The notes below the pieces were generated by a model. The model ran no database searches, was not told the DNA's origin, and was given only the letters and a program-made list of their open reading frames with translations. 64,000 nucleotides of DNA, taken from positions 3,348,001 to 3,412,000 of the forward strand of contig JAJTUP010000001.1 in assembly GCA_021399435.1 (NCBI GenBank). The letters run 5' to 3'. The position numbers and the translations under genes are program-made. How positions within the stretch are numbered: position 1 is the first letter of the stretch; every line of letters starts with the position of its first letter. Source of the DNA: Diaporthe sp. PMI_573 (lineage: Eukaryota; Ascomycota; Sordariomycetes; Diaporthales; Diaporthaceae). Shown in pieces: positions 11,549 to 25,200 of this stretch.

Positions 11549-14500
11549 ATGTCTGCTTCACCAGAATCTAGTCCGGCCAATGGACATGTGTCGCCTGTCG
11601 CAACATCCGTCGCCGTTCAGCTACTCGATCCAGAGCCCAGCGATAGCGATCTGTCCGACGTTCAGGCCCCCGACGTCGCCTCTCCTTCCTCCGATTCTGC
11701 CAACAACTTCGACTCAACTGCTCGTGATGGTCGGGCCGATGATTTTGATGGGGCATCGAGCCCTAGTGACAATGAAGGGTCTGATGATGCAGACTTTGAT
11801 GAAGTGGTCGACAGTCCGGCCTCCCCTCGAAGCAATGGCCCAGCCGATGGTGCCGCCTCAGCTTCTGACGATTCCCGGACAGCTCCCAAGCGCAAAGCTG
11901 GCGGCAGTCTAGAAGAAGACTACATGAGGGAGAACCCAGAACTCTATGGCCTGAGACGAAGCGTAAGTCCCTCAAAGAGACGACCCATCACAGATTGACA
12001 TGCTGACCACACACCACAGTCCCGTCCACAACAGCGCAAGACGATCGTAAGTTCTCCCCGAATGCTGCGTGGCTGTCGCTCTGGCTGACATGTTATGTAA
12101 TAGGTCGGCGCAGATGACGACGACTCAGAATCAGACTCGGTTGTCGTTCACCGGAGAGCCGCCAAGAAGCGACGGACAGAAAGATCGTTGCCTTGTAAGC
12201 TTGCTGCGACGAATCACGCCTACGTCCTTTCACGTCTAACGTTTCCCAACTAGCCTCGAAGCGAGATACCCCCCTGCGGCATACGCCTGCCGATGATTCC
12301 GACTCCGACACGTATGGCGGTGCTCGAGCCCGAGCGATGCAAAAGAAGGCTCGTCGACAGGCTGTGGCGCAACCTGCGTTGGTTTTTGCTGAGAAGAGGT
12401 GGAACAGCCGAAGGGCTGCTCAGGTCACGGCAGGCGCTTACCAAGAGAGCGACGCTGAGCTAGATGGCGACTCAGATGTCACACCAGCCCATTGGGCAGG
12501 CGCCGAGGAAGAGGACAACTCGCCCTACATCGAAAAGATCATCCGTCACGAGCTGAAAGAAGGTGCCGAATGGAGCCCGGACCTGACCCGACATGATTTC
12601 AAATATTACATCAAATGGCAAGGCATGTCCCATTTGCATGACACATGGGAAACCACTGCGAGTGTCGCCGGCTTCCGAGGCTATCGCCGACTGGAGAACT
12701 ACTACAGGAAGTTCGTCGAATTCGAACTAAGCATGCGATACGAAGAGGACGCTGTCACCCCAGAAGAGAGGGAGCAATATATTCTCGATCGTGAGCGCGA
12801 GAATGAGGCCCTCGAGGACTACACCAACGTCGAGCGCGTCGTAGCTGTGCGCGATGGTGAAGAGGATACCGAATATCTGGTCAAATGGAAGGGTCTGCAA
12901 TATGACGAGTGCACATGGGAAACATCTGCCGATGTTGGCGAGCGGGCGCAAGACAAGATTGACCAATTCATCGACCGATCACAACGGAGCTGGCAGTCAG
13001 ATCGAAAGGAGTCGAGCCTAGACACGAGAGGTCGCATGACCAAGCTGGAGCACCAGCCTTCCTACGTCATGAACGGGGAATTGCGGGAGTTCCAGATGAG
13101 AGGACTGAATTTCCTCGCACTCAACTGGACCCGTGGCAACAACGTCATTCTTGCCGATGAAATGGGCCTGGGGAAGACTGTCCAGAGCGTATCTTTTCTC
13201 AGCTGGCTGCGCAACGACCGTGATCAAGAAGGCCCATTCCTGGTGGTGGCCCCACTCAGTGTCATTCCGGCATGGTGTGATACATTCAACCACTGGGCCC
13301 CCGATTTGAACTATGTTGTCTATCTCGGCCCTGAGGCCGCGCGCTCAACTATCCGCGAACACGAGCTCACGGTCAACAACAACCCAAAGAAGACCAAATT
13401 CAACGTTCTTGTCACCTCTTACGATTACATCCTTCTTGACTCAGATTTCTTGAGGACCATCAAGTGGCAAGTACTTGCTGTCGACGAAGCTCATCGGCTG
13501 AAGAATCGGGAGTCCCAGCTTTACGCTAAGCTCGTGAGCTTCAACGTTCCCTGCAAGGTTCTGATCACCGGCACGCCTATTCAGAACAACCTGGCCGAGC
13601 TGTCAGCTTTGCTGGACTTCTTAAACCCGGGAAAGGTCCTCATTGACGAGGAGCTGGAGCTTCTTGGGCAGTCGGAGAAACCGGAAGTCGTCGACGAGCA
13701 GAAGGATGAAGAACAGCGCCGACAGACCCAGGAGAAACTTGGTCAATTGCATAAGGCTATCGCTCCTTTCATCCTCCGTCGAACCAAGGAGACAGTCGTG
13801 TCGGACCTGCCACCAAAGACAGAAAAGATCATCCGCGTGGAGCTCTCTGACGTCCAGCTGGATTATTACAAGAACATCCTGACACGCAACTATGCGGCCC
13901 TGAGAGATGCCAGCGGCCAAAAACAGTCTCTGTTGAATATCATGATGGAGTTGAAGAAGATCAGCAACCACCCTTACATGTTCCAAGGCGCCGAAGAACG
14001 TGTTCTGAATGGTAGCTCCCGCCGAGAGGATCATATCAAGGGTCTCATCACGAGCAGTGGCAAAATGATGCTTCTTGACCAGCTCTTGACCAAGCTCAAA
14101 AAAGACAACCACAGGGTGCTGATCTTCAGTCAAATGGTAAAGATGCTGGATATTCTTGGGGACTACCTGCGCATTCGTGGCTACCCTTTCCAAAGACTCG
14201 ACGGCACCATTCCTGCCGGCCCCCGTCGCTTGGCCATCAATCATTTCAATGCTGAGGGCAGCGATGACTTTTGCTTCCTTCTCTCGACGCGAGCGGGTGG
14301 TCTCGGAATCAATTTGATGACTGCGGACACTGTAATCATCTACGATTCGGACTGGAATCCCCAAGCCGACCTTCAAGCCATGGCTCGAGCACATCGCATT
14401 GGCCAAAAGAGACCTGTCAGTGTGTACCGACTTGTCGCGAAACAGACAATCGAAGAAGAAGTTGTCAAGAGGGCCCGCAACAAGCTTTTCTTGGAGTATC

Positions 14501-16865
14501 TTACCATACAGGCAGGCGTTACCGACGAGGGCAAGGCTCTGAAGGAAAGATTCCAGGAACGAGGAGTCCTGGTGGACGAGGCCAAGACGTCCGAAGACAT
14601 TCAGATGATCTTGAAGATGCGGTCTCAGAACTTGTTCGAACAGTCTGGCAATCAAGAGAAGCTAGAGAAGCTCGACATTGACGCCATTCTGGAGCAGGCG
14701 GAAGAGACCAAGACTGCCGTCGATGACAAGCTCAACCTTAGCTCAGGAGGCATCGATTGGGACAACTGGATGCAAATCACTGACGTCAAAGTTGACGAAA
14801 TGGCCCTTGACTGGGATCAGATCATTCCTGCCGACCAGCTTGCTGTCATCAAGGCCGAGGAGGAGAAGAAACAGAATGATGCGTATCTCGCCAAGGCGAT
14901 GGAGGAGAACGCCCCTCGGAAGGCTACATTAAAGGGCGTCAAGAAGGGCTCGGACGCTGACAGGGCCGACCGGCTGGCGAAGAAACGAGAGCGCGAGAGG
15001 CAAGAGCTCCAAGAACTCGAGGAACAGCGTGCCCTTTTGTCGGACCCCAGACGGCCGTTGAACGAGAAGGAGACTCGCAATCTGATTCGAGCTTTCTTCC
15101 GGTATGGTTCAATGGACGATCGCGGCGACGAAGTGGTCCACGAGGCTCGGTTGTCTGACCGTGACCGTGATTTCCTTCATGAGATCATTGACGACCTCAT
15201 CAGGGATAGTCAGGCTGCTGTCGACATCAGTACCGAGAAGGTCCGCGAGGAGGAAGAACGCACGGGCAAGTCACTGGCCAAGAAAGACAAGAAGGCTGTG
15301 CTTGTTGATTTCGGGGAAGTCAGGAAGGTGAATGCTGAGACTGTCGTCGAGAGGCCCCCTCAACTTAAACTTCTCCGCAACGTGCTAGCCGAGCAGGCCA
15401 ACCCTCTCAATTTCCGCCTCCCGGAGGCTGCGAAGGCCGCACACTACACCTGCGACTGGGGAGCTCGCGAAGACGGCATGCTCTTGATCGGCATCGACAA
15501 GTACGGCTTCGGGGCGTGGACTCAAATCAGGGATGACCCCGAACTGCAGATGCAGGAGAAGTTCTTCCTGGAGGAGCACCGCGTGGACAAGAAGGAGGAG
15601 CGCAAGAAGGGTGACGACAAGAGCATACAGTCCCCAGGAGCCGTTCACCTGGTCCGCCGGTCCGAGTATCTCCTCTCGGTCCTGATGGCCAAGTACTCCG
15701 ACGACGCCGCGGCCAAGAAAGCTGTCGAGAATCATCATCGCAGCAAGAAGAACCTCGTCCTGAATGGGCATCGCCGCAGCGACGTTCATTCTGCGTCCGG
15801 ATCCCCCGCCCCTCAACTTCTCAAGAAATCTGGACACAACAGAGATCGTAACAGAGAGCGTCTGCATAGTGACCACCATAGATCTCGCAGCATCGCCGAC
15901 GAGCGTGGCACTCCCCGGCCCGAGCACAAGAGGAAGCACACAGATGACTACGATGACCGCCACAGTAAGCATCGGCGAACGGACCACACCCACGGCGATA
16001 ACAGGCACAATTCTCTGGACAAGCATGCCAAGGATGACAAGGCTCGCACAAAGCTGGATTCCGAGGCGCTTGATCGGCTCAATAGAAGACGCGAGGAAGC
16101 TGTCCAGCGCTTTAATCGCCTGATGGAACTCGACGACAACAAGCTTGATGTTCAGGACAACGAACAGCTGATCTGGTCCTTGTTGAAGCCTGTCCGTGGG
16201 AACTTCAAGCGTATTATGTATACAACGCAGGATCATATCGCATCGGCCAAAGAGCGTGCCAAGATCATGGGTACTGAGCTCCGTCATATTGGTAACCACC
16301 TTACAGGTCTGAAGGATGCTGGACTCCCTGCCGAACAGCTTGACGGGTTGATGCCCCAGTTCTGGTAGGAGACTTTCGCCCCATGGAAAGAAGTTGTGTG
16401 AAAGGCTAACCGTAGCACAGGGATTTCCTCTCTACTGTCTGGCCCATCGGCGAGATCGAGGTCACAGGCGACAAGCTTGCCAAGATGTACCGAACACTCA
16501 CAGACAAAGACAAGGGGAAGGACAAAAAAGAAGGCGGCGAGAAAAAGGCAAGCAAGAAGCGCGACGATCTTGAAGACGGTGAGATCGATGATGAGGACGA
16601 AGCACATCGTCATGCGCGTAGGGAGGCGCGTCGCGACCTCAGTGAAGACAGCCGCCGTGATTACCGACGGGACGACTACAGACATCGTGCTTATGAGAAC
16701 GGAGACCGCCTGAGTTTTAGGAAAGATCGGGATCGACCTCTTAACGATCGTGGTCTCACCGATCGTGGTCTCGCCGATCGTGGTCTCGCCGATCGTGGTC
16801 TCGCCGACCGCGGCAGACCCTCGTGGTCACCCCCGAACAATCAACACCGGCCCAGCCCGTACTAG
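11549..16865 (+). CDS. chd1: Chromodomain helicase DNA-binding protein CHD1
   Basis: ATP-dependent nucleosome spacing enzyme linked to transcription elongation. Five exons are inferred: 11549-11962, 12020-12046, 12104-12194, 12254-16364 and 16421-16865, giving 1695 aa. The last intron matters: without it the frame stops at 16366-16368 after QFW, whereas splicing yields QFWDFLSTVWP, the end of the C-terminal helical domain. An acidic Ser-rich N-terminus is followed by tandem chromodomains (about 269-422). The SNF2 motor has DEMGLGKT (about 479) and DEAH (about 588). The helicase C lobe includes AGGLGINL and ARAHRIGQKRPV. A SANT/SLIDE-like region (TCDWGAREDGMLLIGIDKYG) and a C-terminal helical domain follow. 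The tail is His/Arg-rich and ends in tandem DRGLA repeats coded by 15-bp units at about 16746-16810. Exon 2 is only 27 nt. Confidence 0.96.
16746..16810 (+). repeat. 15-bp tandem repeat coding DRGLA units
   Basis: Four near-identical 15-bp units (gatcgtggtctcgcc) plus a degenerate fifth lie inside the last CHD1 exon. The unit is a multiple of three, so the frame is kept and copy number can vary without disruption. Confidence 0.85.
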
Positions 16866-18568
16866 AGACGCGGGCACTCCGAACAGCTAGAGGGCCTGAT
16901 GTCAGAAGTCAGTAGCATTAGGCTGGCACTCGAGGATGTCTTGACGAGGCTTAAACAATGTCGTGTCGGGACGCGGGCCTGGGCCTACGAGTCGTGAGGC
17001 CACCAGTCACTGATATTCCACACGAACGCGAACAACTCACACACTGTCGGCTTCGCGCATGGGCTAATGAACCAGAAGCATTGTTTAGGCGTACTGAGAT
17101 GATGTCCGTTATTTGGCGTTTTTCGGCTGTGAGGAGTTTATATAAACTAAGTCATACCCAGAGTCGCAAGGATTAGGCATACGGTTCTCTTTTCTTTTAC
17201 AAGCATGGCTTTTTCACGTCACAGACACATGGCTCATACGGAAGGGACGATCATCCCTCCCCTGTCACGGTTGCCGGGGGAAAACTATGGGTGGGTTCAG
17301 TCTGTATTGCTCCATAAAACATTAGATTCGGCTACAGGGCTACGAAGTTTGCTCATGACCGTCGAGCGAATGAGGCCGGAGTTTGCCGCCGGGGTTTGCC
17401 GCCTGTACTGCTTACTGGATGGACCGAACATCTGGAACAGTGGCTGTCTCTATCACACGATAGACAATAACAGCGGTGTTGTAGTCATCAGGGTGGTGGT
17501 CGGGGGTTGCTATCAAAGACTAGCCCTTCCCAGGATTAACACCGGGATGGGGTATCAAATCAAAAGACAAGCTTGAGAGCAAACAGAAGATCCCGCGGAA
17601 GCACGTGACATGTATGCTGGCGTGGGTGAGATGAGATGGCCGGCGGCGAGGCGCACGGCACTTTGCGTATGTGGAGTCTGGCCGGCTGCAAAGCAGGGGG
17701 GGGGCGTATCGCTGGGCACCTCGGGTGTGTACCGGGGGAGAGGCCACGGGGACGCCGGCTTGCTACAGGGAACGAATGACCTGTAAAAAAAAAAAACCAC
17801 CTCCTATAGCAAAGCCTCCTACAGGAAAGTCTCCCATGTGTCAACCTCCCACAGGAGAAAGCCTTTTGTGGAACCTCCTGTAGAATAGCCTCCTGTGGGT
17901 GACCGGTGAGAAGTAAACTGGAGTTCACGTCCTTGGGTACAACGCACAATGGAAGCGCAGGAGGCAATCACTCGTCTTGGATCTCATTTTACGAACAATG
18001 CTACAGCACGCGCCCGTCCTTCTCGGATCTATAGTTATATCATCAAAACTCCTGATGTGCTCGTGTATATTTTCCCCAATGCACGGGCAGATCCGCCCCG
18101 GGTCAACAAACGCAACGCCTCGCTGGTAAGGCAAACCTGTCCCTTCCGAAGGTATACCGTATCCCTTCCCGGGCACTACCCCTGGTATGTTGGTGTCCTA
18201 TGAACAGTAGCGATGTGTGTGGGAAATTTTGTACAATCCAAGACTGCTCGGTGTGTGGCAGTGCAAACGCTGCCCGACTACAATGAGAACCGCCCACCAA
18301 ACGACCCGAATCGTAGAATCCAATCCGTTTGGTCAAGTATTCATATCGTATCCGGCAGATCCGTGAGAGTCCACGGAAGCCATTGCTCTCCGGTAAGATC
18401 TGCGGACGTCTAGCTACTGAAGCCTTATGACAGACTGAGGGGGTGAGCCCTCGGATCTTGTGACGAGTTATAACCAGCCTCGCTGGACATCTTATGTGCT
18501 CTGGAGACCTGCCATCCAAGCCGTGGTACAGCCCGTGTCTCTAGTCGGAGCAGAGTCTCAAAAGATCT
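16866..18568. other. Convergent CHD1-sirtuin intergenic region
   Basis: About 1.7 kb, containing a minisatellite at 17799-17904 (listed separately), a G-run near 17696 and an A-run near 17785. Open frames at 17205-17576 (+) and 18103-18519 (-) have no recognisable domain and I do not call them genes. Confidence 0.5.
17799..17904. repeat. Degenerate minisatellite, CCTCCTATAG-type (locus A)
   Basis: Seven diverged units of about 13-17 bp, each built on CCTCCYRYAG (for example cctcctatag, cctcctacagg, cctcccacagg, cctcctgtag, cctcctgtgg), joined by short A-rich linkers. The core is close to its own reverse complement. Related arrays occur at 27764, 44143, 50543 and 55002. Confidence 0.7.
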
Positions 18569-20642
18569 CTAATCCAGGAGGTTCTCCATTCCGCGTGGCT
18601 TCGAGTTCGAGATAAGCGTTCTATTCTCATCCAGGTCGCTCTTGGCACTGACAAAACTCAGCTCACTCGAAGAGGCTCCAACGTTGAGGTAAGGAAGCTT
18701 CCCATGGCTCTGAGCCTCTGGTCGCAGGGAGGGGAGAGAATTATGCAGGTTTCCCTTCTTCCCCAGGGGTGATGACATGCTAGGGGATGGCGACTCGCTC
18801 TTGACTTGCTTTGGGAGCGTCTTGTCCGGTCTGTCAACCTTTGTGACAGTCTTGGTAGCCTTGAAGGTTTGGGTGATTCCACTACTTGGCTTCGCGTCTT
18901 TGGTCTTCTTGGGTTGCCTGGCCTTCCTCGGCTTGGTTGGTTTCGATGCCTTCCCTGCACCCTCGGCAGTGACGGTTTGGCCACCAAAGCTGAGCGTGCT
19001 CTGCTTGACCTTGCCCTTAGGCAGTGGTTTGCGAGGTTGTGGCGTGCCCTGCCTAGGGCTTGCACTCGGTGTTGGCAACGTATCTTGTATCTTGTCCACG
19101 AGAATGGACTTGAGGTCGGGTATGTCGCCTGGTCTGGATTCCGTATCGCTGGATTGATCGAAAGACCGTTTCTTGTTGGCCAACAACACGTCGATCCTAT
19201 CGCGGCTGCACCGTTCTTTGTACTCAACTTCTCTCTCAGCTGATCCGGACACCATGTATTCCTCCTTTTTGCCGATGTCTTCGGTGTCACAATCCCAGTG
19301 GGGTAAGTTCAAGAGACCGGCGATGTCGTCACATTTGCCGCGTACAACGAGATCCCACAGACCCTTCATGTCCGGGGCTTGGGGTACTTGGTCCAGATTG
19401 ATCCAGGCCGTAAATCCATCTCGCTTTGAGCGCGTAGCCAGACACAGCTCTCTGACGATCCTTCTGACGCCAGGCACCTTCAGAGAGGTGCCCACAACAA
19501 TCACGGCGTCCGGGACTCGGCGGAGGTCGGCTTGGGAAACTTTACCAATAGCATCCTCATCTGGGTTGTACTCGTTGTAAAGGACCATTCGTGGTCTGAG
19601 GCGCCCTATTCCGTGACTTCGCTTCCCTCCAAACTTAGTGCGCACAAAGTCGGCCTCCTGGCATTGGCCACATGGAGGAGGCTCAGGCCCCTGGAAGAGG
19701 TCCCCGTTGAAACTATTCACTTCGCTGCACTTGGTGCACTGCATCTTCTCGAGTCCGCCGTGGAGTTGTATTGTGACTGGCCATGGAGCCTTGGTATTCA
19801 GGGGTATGTTGGTCGCCAGAGGCTTTAGGGATGTGTCGAGACAGTCGACATTCTGGGAGTAGAGTCGCATCAGGCGGCCCTCCTCGGCGATCGTTGCCAG
19901 CATGTGGTGGAAGGGGGTGGACTTGGCCTCTTTCGTCAAACTCGACAGGTCGCGAACCATGTTATGAAATTCTGCTGTGGACTTGTCGTCCTTGTAGACC
20001 GAAGCGTCGAAGAGTGATTTACCGCCGCCCTTGATCTTGTGCTTTTCACCGAGGGTTTTGAAGAGGCCCTCCCTGGATCGAAAGTCGGGTACTGAGCAGA
20101 CTGGTAGTTAGTTCGAATGCCTTTGGATGAGGGTCTCGGATAAGGGGTGCGCCGAGAGGAGACTTACTCCCGGCTGAGACGGAGATGCCGGCTCCTGCGA
20201 TGACCACGATCTTCTTCTTGCGCCGCAAGGTGTTGAGCAAGCGCTCCAGTTGGACCTCGGCAGCATCGTCGCGGTTGTCGAGATCTAGGTGTTCGGTGGT
20301 GCGTGGCTTTGGCGCTGCGAGCCTACGCCTCTTGGGTGGAGGAGGTGCGTCATCGGTGCGGACCTGAATCTCCTGGCTGTCTGGCAGCTCGAGAGGCGAG
20401 GCGCTTCCTGACTGGGTGGCGATAGAGCTCGGGGATGGATATCGCGTGGTAATGTCCATGTTGGCCGTCACTGTCGAGGTCGGGGGCGCGGCGACAGGGG
20501 AAAGAGACGGCGACTTGGACAGGATTGAGAGAGGTGAGGAGGGGGCCGAGGGCGAGGGCGAGGGCGAGGGCGAGGGCGTGTGTGAGAGGTCGGAAAGAGG
20601 TGATGTAGGAGGAGAGGTCTGGTGGCGGGCTGGAGAGGCCAT
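18569..20642 (-). CDS. hst4: NAD-dependent protein deacetylase, Hst3/Hst4-type sirtuin
   Basis: Class Ia sirtuin; yeast Hst3/Hst4 remove H3K56 acetylation after S phase and protect genome stability. Two exons are inferred: 20642-20168 and 20091-18569, with intron 20167-20092 (donor GTAAGT, branch AACTAAC). The join recreates the NAD-binding core GAGISVSAGIPDFRS, split at its middle. The product is 665 aa. Further marks are YSQNVDCLD, the catalytic LHGG (about residue 269) and a zinc ribbon CTKC...CGQC (about 277-299). GTSLKVPGVRRIVREL matches the Hst3/4 branch. The N-terminus (about 1-110) is Ser/Pro-rich, including a (SP)n run from a GAGGGC-type tandem repeat near 20550-20576. The C-terminus (about 430-665) is a low-complexity basic tail. 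Which HST paralogue it matches is an inference. Confidence 0.92.
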
Positions 20643-22209
20643 TGCGCGCGAGTGGTTGCCTGTCTGGCAGGCAATTGACGCGCTGCAAGACTTTGTGCGG
20701 GTGATACAAAGTCAGGACAGGTTGGGAAGGAGGAAAGGGGACAAGGCAGGGTTGCCGCGTGAGTGAGTGGGCCAGAAGGTGGTCGCTCTGTCCTCAAACC
20801 ATGGCGGCGCCGGTATTGTACATCGAATGTGCCTATTGTGCGAGGTGCAGCAGGTATCTTTGTTGGAATATAGAACAATAGGTCGGGTGTGGAAAAGTTT
20901 GGAACGGTTGGGGTGAGTAGAGGTCGGTCGGGCGCTGACGGTGATGGCGAACGGCACGGGCGTGGTTCATGCCCATGGGCATGGGAGAGCGAAGGGCAAC
21001 TGGAAAGTGACCTCGAGTAAGGGCCTGGGGGGGCCGGCAGAGCGGCAGAGGTACCCCAACATTGGAAGGCTGCATCGCGCGTGCCAGGATTGTACACTAC
21101 AGGGAGGCTTGGCCCACCCGACCTGGCGTCCATGCTTGGAAAAGATACATGAATCTTTGCAGCGCTGGCCACGTTGGCCGCAGTACCCAGCTAGCTGCTG
21201 ATGTAAGTCTGCATACCCTCCCGCACTGGACCAGAGCAACGGGAAGCGTCAGCATGTACCTCCGTACTGCTGTGCAATGCCATTGCCCTCAGCTTGTGTC
21301 CGTGCCTGCTGGGTCACCTAAAGGCGGACACTTGTAGTTCTAGTTCGGATGGTCAAACAGATCTATCTCTCATGGAGATTGACGCAGTGCGCATCGGTAT
21401 GTCATCTCAGGCTTGGAACAGCCGGTCCCCGTCCGGCGATAAATCAAGGCCAGCCTAGCTTGAAACGGTAACAACAGAGTGCCCGGGTGGTTAGCATGTG
21501 TGCCTATGGACCTGGCAGATGCAAGAGGCAGTCGTGATAGAATGACATAATGGCAACGACTTGTTGCGGCTCTGTGTTTATCAAAGATGGAATCATGAGA
21601 GAGGTTGAGATGCCGTATGTACTGTGTGTACTGGGCCTGTCCTGGTTGCTGGGAAACGGCGCCCACCTTTTTTTTTTTTCTTCCTGGATCTGTTTACTTT
21701 TGCCAGTGAAAACTGCAGGGATGCGGGTGAGGACCCACCAACGCATGTCATGCAGGGGTGAGGGCTTCACGGTACGCAATAGCCCACTGTACGACCAGTG
21801 GGTCTGGACGCGCAAGGCTGGAGAGGCTAGCACCAGCACAAGCCATGGATCTTAGTCAGCATCTCGACCACGCACGCCGCAGTCTGTGCTGGACCGACTA
21901 GCCTACACAGTACATCCATGGCGACTAGGCCGTGCGGTTCTCAGCAGCCAAACGACCAAACAACTAACCACCAAAGCTTGAACGTTGGTCTTGACACGAG
22001 ATTTACGGAGATCCAATTTTGTGCCGGACCAATGATGGTTTCCACATAGCTCCCTACACTGTCCCTGCCAGAAGCACCCGGTCTGTTTGCGCGGGTGAAG
22101 CAGCATCTACACGGCAGCTTGCTTAGTTTAGTCCCATGATCTCCATATCAGCAGCTATCCGCCCCTTGCAGCACGTCGCCCAGGTCCGGGCTAAGGCCTG
22201 CGCTCGCCA
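20643..22209. promoter_or_regulatory. Divergent sirtuin/MED16 intergenic region
   Basis: About 1.57 kb between divergent start codons. It contains a T-run near 21668. Open frames here are short or antisense, with no recognisable motifs; no gene is called. Confidence 0.45.
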
Positions 22210-25200
22210 ATGACCTCTTCCAAGATGCCCATGATGCTGGATGACCACATGGGGTCGCTGGGTGCTGCCTTGCCCAACATGGACGACGACCTGTTTGGGG
22301 ACGAGGTGCTCCCCATGGCCACCCGACCTCCAAGCAAGCAGCTGCAGCAGCGTGTCGATGAGATGCGAAGTCGAGGGTGTTGTCGGTAAGTCATCCTCGC
22401 CCTGGCTTCACCCCCGCTCCGCCAGTGGCATCTCCTGACGCTCGTCCCAGGGGTATTTCATGCTCAAAGCTCGGCACCATTGCAACCATCTCTCCGGACG
22501 GCACCCATATCAACCTGCAGTGTGCTCGTGCCAACCCTTCGGATGCGTCTTGGGAGCTGAGCGAGCCCACTCCGTGCTCCATCTTCTCGCCGACCCTTCC
22601 TGGGGGTCCCATTGTCCATCTCGCATGGTCGCCGGCCATAACCCCGGAGCTGGCCGTCATCGACGCTTACGGGAGGGTCTGTCTTCTGTTCTTTAACAAC
22701 AGCGTGAATAAGGCCTCTCTTATCACGAGGAAGTGGGACAACGACACTCCCGACGATCTCTTGTCTGTGGTCGGCTGTTACTGGCTGCCCTTGCTCGTAC
22801 CACCGAACAGGCAGGTAAGCTTTCCCTCCACCCCCACCCCCTCCACCGCTCAGAGATCCTGACCATGCTCAGTTTAACATCACATACGGGCCAGCCGTCC
22901 GTGAGAACGGGAAGTACCAGTACAACAACAGCATAATACAGGCTAGTGGTCCATACCATCCCAACCCGTCCAGGAGCGCTTTGGTTTGTGTCACTGCCAA
23001 TGGACTTCTCAAGCTGTTCTATGCCCAAAATTCCAATCTCGTTCAGGAGACGCAGCTGGAAATGGAGAGCATAACATCCTCTGACGATCTGATCACTCAT
23101 GCTGCCGTGTGCTCGGATCGAGGTGAGACCTGCTCCTCTCCCCGACCCCTTGAAGGAAATGCATAGCCGGAATCCTCTCGTTGTCTAACATCCCGTCAGC
23201 CAGGCTGGTCGTTGTGCTCGCTACGGCAGCGAGGCAGTTGAAGGTTCTCCACGCGGAGATCAACTGGGGCACCTCGCAGCCCCAAGACAAGCAGGTACCG
23301 CCTGGGAGCGTGCCTCTCAAGCCCTCACTGAAGGCGGAGCACGTCACTGGGACCAGTTGGCTTCAACAAGGTCTTGTCGAGTCGCACCTGGATGCCTCAA
23401 TGGATCAGATATCGTTATTGGAGGTCTACCCGCCTGTCGTGGATGTAAAAGCGAAGACTTCCTTGCCGGCTACTATACTGATCATCAGGTCACATGTGCC
23501 TCCGACGCAGTCACCTTACAACGTCGAATATCAGAGCATCATCGATCTCTGGGACATCCTCACGGATCAGCCACAACAACTCCACCCCGCTTTCGAGCAA
23601 CGCGGCTCCAAGGCTGGATCAGCATCAGCTCTTCATCCCATGACACGGCTCCGTAAAAGAGAGTCCATTGTCGTCAACAAGATAGTTGTCTCTATCGAAA
23701 CAACTCAGTTGGGGAGGGTCATCTGCATTGGCTTCAGCGACGGTACTGTCCAGTACCGGGACCGCTCGACGATGGCTGAGTTGGCCAATGAGGATCACCA
23801 CAACCAGATTATGGTGCCCCAGCAGGCCGGTTTCCAATTCGACGACGAGAGGCCTTGTGTGCAGCTGGCCATGTCCCCGAACAATTGCTCCTTTACACAA
23901 GTCTGTGAGAACGGCAAGCTTAAGTGGAACAGCCTGAAATACCCAACAGACCAGATTGGATCAACAAGGCAGGACCCTCTGTACGACGCTGCGCTGACAG
24001 GACTGACACTGGCTGTCGCCAACGCGGCGCATCAAAACTCAAATTATGACGACGTGCTCGCCGTCGCTTGGCCCTTCGTCGCGAAGCAACCTCGGTTTCT
24101 TCATGAAATGGTCTCAATAATGGTGTTCATGTTGAATGTCAACGTTGACTACTCCGAAGAATCTCATTACGACTCTTTGATAAGAAACCTGCATATCCAT
24201 AATATCCTTAGCTTTCAGAACCATCTTGGCTTCCGGGGCGAGTTCAAGTCAAGATCATTCATGAGCAAGTTTGCCATGCTCGCTCTCAACATCAGGCACA
24301 TCGTCATTCTCATCACGCTGGCAAGCAACTCGTCCATGATCCCGACCAAAGAAAAATGGACACCTCTTGATGAACCTGGTGAGTCTTGTCTCTTTTACCG
24401 AACTCACTACTTGTCTTGTGGGTAGGCTGACGCTTCCACCCAGAGGTAGTTGACGCACTGACCGGGTGCGCAAAGTGGGCACTGGACTTTCTGTGCTGGT
24501 TGACAGATAGTCTTTTCGTCTTGCGCGATGATCCGAAGTTCATGGAGCTTCTCAACCCCGGGCGTTTCTCAGAGATGAACCCTTATCTCAAATCCAAGAA
24601 CGACGTCTCCCTACACCTGTTACTTTGTTCGTCGACGAGAGGATTCCTCCTCGCCACCTGCAAGCGTCTCAATCACCTTCAAGTGATGAGCACTCAGGCC
24701 ACACAATTCTGGGACAAGAATCCCGCCATGCACACCTCAACTGACTCAAAGGCGAACCAAGGGCTGCTTGCCATCCAGCAGGCGTATCTAAAGATGCAGA
24801 GGTGCATTACGACAACACTCATCACGGTCAAGGAGATAGAGAGGATTTTGAGTACACTAGGTGGCGATATCAAGCAACAGTACCACACCTCCCTGACTAT
24901 GTTAGCACAAAAGCAGCAGCAGCAGTCCGGCAAGCCCAATCAGCCTCCCGCAGATGCCGCCGTCAAAAAGGCACAGGCACACTACGAGTTGAACATGCTG
25001 CTCACCGAAACTCCCCCACCCCACTTCTTGCAAGTGATCAAGAAATTTTTTGAGACGGATCTCAAGAATTTGGCGGCCACGACCGACCGGTCTGGGTTGT
25101 TCTTCACCGACTTCCCGCTGCTAGAAGTAGAAGAGGATCCGAGGAGAATGGCGGCTAGGAAGGCACAGGCCAAGTACGTTGATGCGTTCAAGCGCGTGGA

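Noticed and set aside
13621..14655. 344-aa minus-strand frame
   Set aside because: Antisense shadow of the CHD1 motor exon; no motifs of its own.
15385..16299. 304-aa minus-strand frame
   Set aside because: Antisense to the conserved CHD1 C-terminal exon with low-complexity hydrophobic translation; a coding shadow.
17205..17576. 123-aa plus-strand frame between CHD1 and the sirtuin gene
   Set aside because: No family, no splice or context support; kept as intergenic.
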